12,029 nucleotides of DNA from Archaeoglobaceae archaeon. Its GTDB lineage: Archaea; Halobacteriota; Archaeoglobi; Archaeoglobales; Archaeoglobaceae. This document shows, in pieces, positions 5,563 through 10,744 of this stretch. The position numbers and the translations under genes were made by a program. Location of the stretch: NCBI GenBank assembly GCA_027038095.1, contig JALVYA010000080.1, positions 1-12,029 of the forward strand, given 5' to 3'. The notes under the pieces were generated by a model. That model did no database searches. It was not told where the DNA came from and worked only from the letters and a program-made list of their open reading frames with translations. The number at the start of each line of letters is the position of its first letter. Position 1 is the first letter of the stretch.

Positions 5563-6954
5563 ATGGGAGAAATACGCTACGTGGAAAAGCAGAGGACGGG
5601 GACGATAAATCCCAACAAAACATGTCAGCCAATCGGAGCAATGTGGGCAACTCTCGGCGTGTACAGAGGTATTCCGTTTGTTCAGGGTTCACAGGGTTGC
5701 TGCACGTACGTGAGATACACTTTCAACAGACACTTCAGAGAACCAGTATCCATAGCGGTTGCGTCGTTCCACGAACACGTCGCAGTATTTGGAGGCAGGG
5801 AGAATCTCATAGACGGAGTGTTCAACCTGATAGCAAGGTACGATCCCAGCCTCGTATCCGTGGTTACCACGTGCTCCTCTGAAACGATAGGTGACGATGT
5901 CGAGGGCATTATAAGGTCTGCAAAAGCCAGAATAGCCAGAGAGCTGGGTGAAGAAAAGGCAAAAATACCAGTAATACCGGTTCACTGCCCATCGTACGTG
6001 GGAAGTCACGTGAATGGTTACGACAACGCATCAACAGCGTTTGTCACTGCACTCGCAAAGAAAGATGAGAAAGAAAAGAGCGAAAAGATAAACGTCATCC
6101 CCGGATTTGGCGTCAATCCCGGAGATATAATTGAGATAAAGAGGATACTCGAAGCATTTGGGTTGAAGGAACGTGAAGATTACTCTGTGCTGTTCGATAT
6201 AAGCGAGACACTGTATCAGCCGCTGAGAAAACCGATTGACGAATTGCCGTACTATCCAAAAGGTGGAACGAAGGTTGAGGAGTTCGTGGATTCGGCAAAT
6301 GCCAGAGCAACGTTTGCACTCTGCAGACATGCTGGTGGAGGAGGAGCGTCACTGCTTGAGAGGAGGTACGGCGTTCAGGCGTTCTACGGACTGCCGATTG
6401 GGATAAGAAATACTGATGATTTTATCATGAATGTTGCGAGGGTTACAGGCCTCGAAATTCCCGATAAACTGCTGGATGAGCGTGGAAGGCTGATAGATGC
6501 GATTGTTGATACGGTACACTACACGATGGACAAGAGAGTGGGGATATTTGGTGATCCGGACTTCGTGATAGCCCTATCGAGGTTCTGCTGCGAAATAGGG
6601 TTAAAACCTGTCGTCGTGAACACGCAGACACCGTCCAGGACGTACAGGAAGGAAATGGAAGCCATAGCAGGAGAATACGACGTGAATATAGAGGTACAGT
6701 TTTCAGACCTCTGGGATTTCGAGAAGTTCGTAAAGGAGAACGGCGTGGATTTGCTCATAGGACATCCGAGAGGAGGAGTAAAAATTGCTGAGGAGCTTGG
6801 CATCGGACTGGTTAGAGTTGGATTTCCGATATATGACAGGGTCGGGTACTTCAGATGGCCAATCGTTGGTTACATGGGAAGTCTGAGGCTGTTCGACGAA
6901 ATCGTGAACACGATACTCGACACCCAGATTCCGTGGGATCAGAAGCAGCAGTAG
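5563..6954 (+). CDS. nifK: Nitrogenase catalytic component beta subunit (NifK, AnfK-like)
   Basis: The beta subunit of dinitrogenase (463 residues from ATG 5563) shares the P-cluster with NifD. The ligands are Cys21 (NPNKTCQPIGA), Cys46 (GSQGCCTY) and Cys104 (TTCSSETIGDD). Ser144 in CPSYVGSHV corresponds to the beta-Ser188 that coordinates the oxidised P-cluster in A. vinelandii. It lacks the roughly 50-residue N-terminal extension of proteobacterial NifK, as AnfK, VnfK and methanogen NifK do. NARATFAL.R, GLPIGIRNTDDF, ERGRLIDAI.D and RVG...YDR.G.FR.P..GY are AnfK/VnfK-like as I recall them. An in-frame GTG at 5554 overlaps the nifD end. ATG 5563 is preferred because GGGTGGATGA lies just upstream. 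Translational coupling with nifD is likely. Confidence 0.94.
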   Translation: MGEIRYVEKQRTGTINPNKTCQPIGAMWATLGVYRGIPFVQGSQGCCTYVRYTFNRHFREPVSIAVASFHEHVAVFGGRENLIDGVFNLIARYDPSLVSVVTTCSSETIGDDVEGIIRSAKARIARELGEEKAKIPVIPVHCPSYVGSHVNGYDNASTAFVTALAKKDEKEKSEKINVIPGFGVNPGDIIEIKRILEAFGLKEREDYSVLFDISETLYQPLRKPIDELPYYPKGGTKVEEFVDSANARATFALCRHAGGGGASLLERRYGVQAFYGLPIGIRNTDDFIMNVARVTGLEIPDKLLDERGRLIDAIVDTVHYTMDKRVGIFGDPDFVIALSRFCCEIGLKPVVVNTQTPSRTYRKEMEAIAGEYDVNIEVQFSDLWDFEKFVKENGVDLLIGHPRGGVKIAEELGIGLVRVGFPIYDRVGYFRWPIVGYMGSLRLFDEIVNTILDTQIPWDQKQQ

Positions 6955-6990
6955 ATTAAACGGGGAGTGAAAGTTTAGGGGGTGGTTGCT

Positions 6991-7347
6991 GTGTCAGACA
7001 CGTCAAGCATGCGAGACAGCACGCAGAATATGCAGGACATGAAAATTGTAAGGGTGAGATACTACGACAGACTGGGGAAAGTGGCTGAAAACGGCAGGTT
7101 TGCATACATTACGTTTCACATAGGCAGAAGTGAAGAACCGGAGGAAGGGGATCTGCTTGTACAGGTGACGAACATCAGGGGGATTCCGGTAATAGTCGCA
7201 AAGTACGTTGCAGGTGAACACAGTAAAGGCTTTGGAAAGCCCGAAGACCTGAAGAGCCTCGATGAGCTTGAAAAGTTTGGGGTTTCCGAAACCCTCATAG
7301 AGGAGATAAGAAACACGTGCAGGGGAAAAAGCATAGACTGGGTATAA
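6991..7347 (+). CDS. Protein of unknown function at the end of the nifHDK operon
   Basis: I do not recognise this protein (118 residues from GTG 6991, or 121 from GTG 6982). After a polar, probably disordered first 17 or so residues (SDTSSMRDSTQNMQD), a mixed alpha/beta part begins KIVRVRYYDRLGKV with strands FAYITFHIG, DLLVQVTNI and IPVIVAKYV. A helical C-terminus follows (DLKSLDELEKFG, ETLIEEIRNTC) with a single cysteine. It has no membrane segment, no cluster-binding cysteine motif and no recognised catalytic motif. AGGGGGTGGT (6977-6986) is the ribosome binding site and favours GTG 6991. It lies 36 bp behind nifK on the same strand and before a T-rich stretch, so it is probably the last gene of the operon. 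A nitrogenase-associated role (chaperone, protection or cofactor handling, comparable in position to anfO) is inference from location only. Confidence 0.8.
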   Translation: MSDTSSMRDSTQNMQDMKIVRVRYYDRLGKVAENGRFAYITFHIGRSEEPEEGDLLVQVTNIRGIPVIVAKYVAGEHSKGFGKPEDLKSLDELEKFGVSETLIEEIRNTCRGKSIDWV

Positions 7348-7362
7348 CATTTGACTTTGGCA

Positions 7363-7385
7363 ATTTTTAATTTTATTTAAATTTT
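7363..7385 (+). terminator. T-rich stretch, possible terminator of the nifH operon
   Basis: Several runs of four to five T (TTTTT, TTTT, TTT, TTTT) begin 16 bp after the stop of the last operon gene. Archaeal termination mainly needs such T tracts. The surrounding 7348-7434 region is uniformly AT-rich and shows nothing else I can support. Confidence 0.35.
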
Positions 7386-7434
7386 CTAATTAGTTTTAAT
7401 TATCATCTCAATACAATATACATTTTAAAACCAC

Positions 7435-7446
7435 AAAATATTTATT
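7435..7446 (+). promoter_or_regulatory. TATA box of the 93-residue orphan
   Basis: AAAATATTTATT is centred about 27 bp before the ATG at 7468. No SD is present, so a leaderless mRNA is expected. Confidence 0.5.
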
Positions 7447-7467
7447 CAACACAGCTAAGCATCTGTT

Positions 7468-7749
7468 ATGGGAGGCCTCATTTACAGCGAACTCGAACCC
7501 AAGATACAGGAACTCAGACTTGCTTTTGAAAAAGCTGTGTCCGCCCGCAAGAAGAAGCTGTTCGTAGATGCCTACAACGAATTCAACGAGCGACTTTCAG
7601 AGCTGGTAGAACTGCTTAAGAGAAAGAATCTGAAGGCGGAAGACACGTACAGGTACTTCCCTGAAATCGGCTACATGGAGAAAAAGATAGTAAAAAGGTA
7701 CAGAACGTGGGAAACCATGCCCGAGAAGCTTCTAATAAAAACCACCTGA
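7468..7749 (+). CDS. Small helical hypothetical protein
   Basis: This 93-residue protein is not recognised. It reads as almost entirely alpha-helical: residues 5-50 (SELEPKIQELRLAFEKAVSA, then KKLFVDAYNEFNERLSELVE) form two long amphipathic helices with heptad-like Leu/Phe spacing. A basic, aromatic C-terminus follows (DTYRYFPEIGYMEKKIVKRY, then RTWETMPEKLL). It contains no cysteine, no signal peptide and no membrane segment. A good TATA box about 27 bp upstream of the ATG and Lys/Glu-rich composition like its neighbours support it as a real gene. It is monocistronic between the nifH operon and a convergent hydrolase gene, with 32 bp between the two stop codons. A helical adaptor or nucleic-acid-binding role is possible but only a guess. 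Confidence 0.72.
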   Translation: MGGLIYSELEPKIQELRLAFEKAVSARKKKLFVDAYNEFNERLSELVELLKRKNLKAEDTYRYFPEIGYMEKKIVKRYRTWETMPEKLLIKTT

Positions 7750-7781
7750 TCTTAACAGGTAAAAACGAGTAGCTGATTGCG

Positions 7782-8381
7782 TTAAAAACACGACTCCTGC
7801 AGGGAACTCTGAAGCTCGTGAGCGTGGATTATACCTTCATGCCCCGTTACAACGTTTTTTCCGAGCATTTTTATTCTTTTTAAACTGCCCTTCGCAGCCA
7901 GATAATCAACGCATTCTGGGATTAGATCTTCGAGCAGGTTCTTCTTCGTCGGAGCCGCGTCACCCACGATTATGCAGTTCCCGTAAACGACTGATATGCT
8001 CCCCCATGTATGGCCGGGTGTGTTCATTACCTGTATTTCCTCATCCTCAAACTCCTTTACCGGAGTGAATGTGAATTTGGCGTATCTGTCCGGGTAAACT
8101 AATCGTCCATCGTACTTTTCCACGCACTCGTTGGGTGAGGCGTAGACTGTGGCCTTTCTGAACAGGTCGTTGTTTCCTGTGTGATCTGGGTGCAGATGCG
8201 TGTTTATCACAGCGTCTATATCCTCCACACTCAAACCAATTTCCGCAAGCTCTGCAACAATAACGTCTTCCACTTCCTTTGAAGACGTATCAACCAGTAT
8301 GCAGTGTTCGGACGTCTCAATCAGGGTTACCGACGAAGCTTTTCTTGGGCTCACCTCTCCTTCGAATATCACTTTTATCAC
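7782..8381 (-). CDS. Metallo-beta-lactamase-fold hydrolase
   Basis: This 199-residue enzyme of the metallo-beta-lactamase (MBL) fold should carry two metal ions and hydrolyse a thioester, lactone or phosphoester. The full ligand set is visible: THLHPDHTGN with His62, His64, Asp66 and His67, TPGHTWGS with His124, VGDAAP with Asp141, and TGHEG with His181. Flavodiiron, tRNase Z and CPSF additions are absent, so it is a stand-alone small MBL in the general lactonase/glyoxalase II-like group. The reading frame stays open to 8477, but I choose GTG 8381. It has GGGTGGTC just upstream, the family start (IKVIFEGE...) follows at once, and a TATA-like box lies 35 bp before it inside the longer frame. 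The gene faces away from nifB and towards the 93-residue orphan. Substrate and any link with nitrogen fixation are unknown. Confidence 0.92.
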   Translation of the reverse strand: MIKVIFEGEVSPRKASSVTLIETSEHCILVDTSSKEVEDVIVAELAEIGLSVEDIDAVINTHLHPDHTGNNDLFRKATVYASPNECVEKYDGRLVYPDRYAKFTFTPVKEFEDEEIQVMNTPGHTWGSISVVYGNCIIVGDAAPTKKNLLEDLIPECVDYLAAKGSLKRIKMLGKNVVTGHEGIIHAHELQSSLQESCF

Positions 8382-8410
8382 ACGACCACCCTGAACTCGT
8401 TCGCAATGTT

Positions 8411-8420
8411 CAAATATATT
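8411..8420 (-). promoter_or_regulatory. TATA box of the MBL gene
   Basis: AATATATTTG on the minus strand lies about 35 bp before the GTG at 8381, predicting a leader of about 10 nt that includes GGGTGGTC (8384-8391). Confidence 0.5.
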
Positions 8421-8421
8421 T

Positions 8422-8435
8422 TTTGTGTATACAAA
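8422..8435. promoter_or_regulatory. Inverted repeat next to the MBL TATA box
   Basis: TTTGT-GTAT-ACAAA has perfect five-base arms. It sits directly against the upstream (BRE) side of the MBL gene's TATA box, where a bound dimer would block TFB/TBP. Confidence 0.35.
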
Positions 8436-8500
8436 CTCATAATTTTTGAGACAGCTTAAGTAAGCGTAATAAAACATGTGTCAGTTTTCTCTTTTCTTCT

Positions 8501-8515
8501 TAAAAAAATTTTTTA
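8501..8515 (+). promoter_or_regulatory. Probable promoter element of nifBEN
   Basis: TAAAAAAATTTTTTA lies about 40 bp before the nifB ATG, the same distance as the nifH TATA box from its ATG. It is nearly palindromic and contains a TTAAAAAA-type TATA sequence. Transcription would start near 8530, just ahead of the ribosome binding site GGTGGGTGG (8535-8543). Confidence 0.4.
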
Positions 8516-8547
8516 CATCATTGCTTTCCCCATCGGTGGGTGGTTTA

Positions 8548-9366
8548 ATGAGGGTTATTTCCAGACATCCGTGCTACAGCAACGAGGCACACTTCAGGTA
8601 CGCAAGAATTCACCTGCCAGTGGCGAAGCTGTGCAACATACAGTGCAACTACTGCACGAGGAAGTTCTGTGCGAACGAAAACAGGCCGGGAATAACGACG
8701 AGGATCGTCGAACCGCACGAGGTGGTCGAGTACATAGATAGCATTCTGAGCAGGGTTACTGCTGAAACGACTACAATTGGAATTGCCGGACCGGGGGAAC
8801 CGCTCTACAACGATGAAACTTTTGAGTGCCTCAGAATCGTGAATGAGAGGTATCCAAACGTTTTCAGGTGCGTTGCCAGTAACGGCCTGCTGGTGGAAGA
8901 GAAGCTCGATGAACTGATAGAGTGCGATGTTACACACCTGACAGTTACCATAAACGCCGTCAACCCGGTAACAGCTTCTAAGATTTACGCCTGGATTAAC
9001 CACAACGGCAGGATATACACGGGTATTGAGGCGGGAGAGGTAATACTGGAAAGACAGTTCAGCGGACTGGTGGAAGCTTCAAACGCAGGCATCCTCGTCA
9101 AGGTGAACACCGTGTACATACCCGGAATAAACGATGGCGAAATAACAGATATTGCGAGGGCGGTATCGGGCCACGCGTACATAATGAACATAATGCCGCT
9201 CATCCCTCTCGGCAGGTTCAGCAACATGAGAAAGCCGACAAAGCAGGAAATTGCTGCTGCAAGGATGAGCGCTTCACATTACATCCGGCAGTTTTACCAC
9301 TGCATACAGTGCAGGGCTGATGCCTACGGTGTTCCCGGATGCAGAGACGCTTACGGCGCCCTCTGA
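8548..9366 (+). CDS. nifB: Nitrogenase cofactor biosynthesis radical-SAM protein NifB
   Basis: NifB fuses two [4Fe-4S] clusters and inserts the central carbon from S-adenosylmethionine to make NifB-co, the precursor of all nitrogenase cofactors. The 272-residue protein begins MRVISRHPCYSNEAHFRYAR. It has the radical-SAM motif CNIQCNYC (Cys29, Cys33, Cys36) followed by the family motif ENRPG, then the AGPGEPL SAM-binding loop. It ends HCIQCRADAYGVPGC (His251, Cys252, Cys255), the expected C-terminal cluster-binding region. It lacks the fused NifX-like domain of proteobacterial NifB, so it is the short archaeal form. The frame is open from 8476, but the upstream 24 residues are low-complexity and cover the promoter. 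ATG 8548 has GGTGGGTGG upstream and gives the conserved start. nifE follows 23 bp later. Confidence 0.97.
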   Translation: MRVISRHPCYSNEAHFRYARIHLPVAKLCNIQCNYCTRKFCANENRPGITTRIVEPHEVVEYIDSILSRVTAETTTIGIAGPGEPLYNDETFECLRIVNERYPNVFRCVASNGLLVEEKLDELIECDVTHLTVTINAVNPVTASKIYAWINHNGRIYTGIEAGEVILERQFSGLVEASNAGILVKVNTVYIPGINDGEITDIARAVSGHAYIMNIMPLIPLGRFSNMRKPTKQEIAAARMSASHYIRQFYHCIQCRADAYGVPGCRDAYGAL

Positions 9367-9389
9367 GAAAGCAGAAGGCGGTGTTGATA

Positions 9390-10718
9390 ATGCCTTACAT
9401 GTTTCTGGATTGCAACAGGCGAATGCCGGAAAAGGGCAGGCACTGTGTGGTTAAAGGTAAAGACAGCGTTATTCCCGCCTGCAGCACAGATACGCATCCG
9501 GGGGATTTTACCGAGAGAGGCTGTCCGCTTCTGGGGTGCAGGGTGGTTATATGCGGACAGATAAAGAACGTAATTCACCTCGTCCATTCTCCGGTGGGGT
9601 GTGCATACTACTCTTGGGACTACAGAGTTGATTCTGAAGGCTACTGCCTTACCACAGACATGCAGGAGAAGGACATAGTATTCGGTGGAGAGACAAAGCT
9701 TTTCGACGCTGTAATAATGGCGGTTAAGGAGTTCGACGCAGATGCTGTTTTCGTATACGAGACGTGCAGTACGGGCATAATAGGGGATGACATACAGGCA
9801 GTGGCAAAAATGGCGAGTGAAGTTACGGGAAAACCCGTTATAGCTTTTACCTGTGCCGGTTTCAGGGGTATAAGCCAGAATGCCGGGCACAAAATAGCAA
9901 ACACAAAACTCTTCGAACTCGTGGGAACGGGAGAGCTCGACGAATGTTCGGATTATACAGTGAACGTTATAGGTGACTTCAACGCGAAAGACACTAAAAG
10001 CATAGAAAGGATGCTCAACAGGCTGGGAATTCACGTCGTATGCTCGTTCACGGCTGACGCCACACTGGACAGAATAAGGGCAATGCACAGGGCAAAGCTC
10101 AACCTCGTGCACTGCAGCAGGAGCTCAATTTTCATGGCTGAAATGATGCAGGAGAAGTTTGGAACCCCGTATATAGAGGTGAACTTCTTTGGCATAGAGA
10201 ACTGCTGTGAATCGCTGCGCAGGACCTGCGAAGCTCTCGGAATTTGTGGCGATGAGGTAGAAGAGGTTATAGAAAAGTATCTCAGCGAAATAACACCTGA
10301 GATCGAATACTACAGAGAGAGACTCGAAGGGAAGAAAGTATTCATATGTCACGGAGCGCAGAGGGCAATTTACTGGATCAGACCGTTTAAAGAGCTGGGA
10401 ATGAAGATTGCTGGAATTGCCACGTTTTTCGGCAGAAAGGACGATTACGAGAAAATCATGGAAAGCGTGGATGATGGAACTGTTGTTATAGACAACCCGG
10501 ATGCTGAAGAACTTGAGGAAGTTCTGCTCGAAGTCAGACCGGACATTTTCATATCCGACGACAAGGTAAAGCCGTTCGTTCACAAGCTTGGAATTCCGTT
10601 CGTAAATGGAAGGGGTCAGGGAAAGACTTACGCGGGCTTTGAGGGTTTTGTTAACTTTGCAGGGGACGTAAATGCAGCAATCAACTCCAAGGTCTGGAAG
10701 CTCGTAAGGTCAGCGTAG
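9390..10718 (+). CDS. nifE: Nitrogenase cofactor scaffold subunit NifE
   Basis: NifE pairs with NifN to form the scaffold on which NifB-co is matured before transfer to NifDK. The 442-residue protein is a NifD paralogue. It starts MPYMFLDCNRRMPEKGRH, nearly the same as NifD. Cluster cysteines are Cys45 (ERGCPLLG), Cys71 (HSPVGCAYYSW) and Cys126 (ETCSTGIIGDD). Cys242 (VHCSRSS) is the equivalent of the NifD cofactor cysteine. The cofactor histidine of NifD is absent: the aligned region reads FVNGRGQGKTYAG (N406/G407). This loss, plus the position after nifB, is why I call it NifE rather than a second NifD. Gln163 and His167 (GISQNAGHK) match the NifD Gln/His pair, which classical NifE lacks. 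ATG 9390 has GGCGGTG upstream. Earlier in-frame starts would overlap nifB without a ribosome binding site. Confidence 0.92.
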   Translation: MPYMFLDCNRRMPEKGRHCVVKGKDSVIPACSTDTHPGDFTERGCPLLGCRVVICGQIKNVIHLVHSPVGCAYYSWDYRVDSEGYCLTTDMQEKDIVFGGETKLFDAVIMAVKEFDADAVFVYETCSTGIIGDDIQAVAKMASEVTGKPVIAFTCAGFRGISQNAGHKIANTKLFELVGTGELDECSDYTVNVIGDFNAKDTKSIERMLNRLGIHVVCSFTADATLDRIRAMHRAKLNLVHCSRSSIFMAEMMQEKFGTPYIEVNFFGIENCCESLRRTCEALGICGDEVEEVIEKYLSEITPEIEYYRERLEGKKVFICHGAQRAIYWIRPFKELGMKIAGIATFFGRKDDYEKIMESVDDGTVVIDNPDAEELEEVLLEVRPDIFISDDKVKPFVHKLGIPFVNGRGQGKTYAGFEGFVNFAGDVNAAINSKVWKLVRSA

Positions 10719-10728
10719 CGTTACATAC

Positions 10729-10738
10729 GGGGAGGTGA
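10729..10738 (+). promoter_or_regulatory. Perfect SD of nifN
   Basis: GGGGAGGTGA is the strongest ribosome binding site in the window. Its last three bases form an in-frame TGA, so the nifN frame opens only from 10739. No ATG, GTG or TTG in that frame follows within normal distance. Confidence 0.75.
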
Positions 10739-10744
10739 ATTATC

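Noticed and set aside
5540..5570. Possible hidden anfG/vnfG gene between nifD and nifK
   Set aside because: The nifD stop and the nifK start are adjacent or overlapping, so there is no room for a delta subunit.
4134..6954. Methylthio-alkane reductase or another nitrogenase-like enzyme instead of nitrogenase
   Set aside because: All cofactor and P-cluster ligands of true nitrogenase are present, and nifI1, nifI2 and nifEN accompany the genes. Methylthio-alkane reductase loci, as I know them, do not have nifEN.
8382..8477. N-terminal extension of the MBL hydrolase
   Set aside because: It contains the TATA box and lacks family similarity. GTG 8381 has an SD and gives the expected start.
8476..8547. 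N-terminal extension of NifB (MCQFSLFFLKKFF...), resembling a signal or membrane segment
   Set aside because: NifB is cytoplasmic, the conserved family start MRVISRHPCY begins at 8548 with its own ribosome binding site, and the extension covers the promoter.
9351..10112. Long minus-strand frame (253 codons) opposite nifE
   Set aside because: It is the complement of the strongly conserved NifE frame, and its translation is rich in His, Tyr and Cys with no recognisable family, as shadow frames are.
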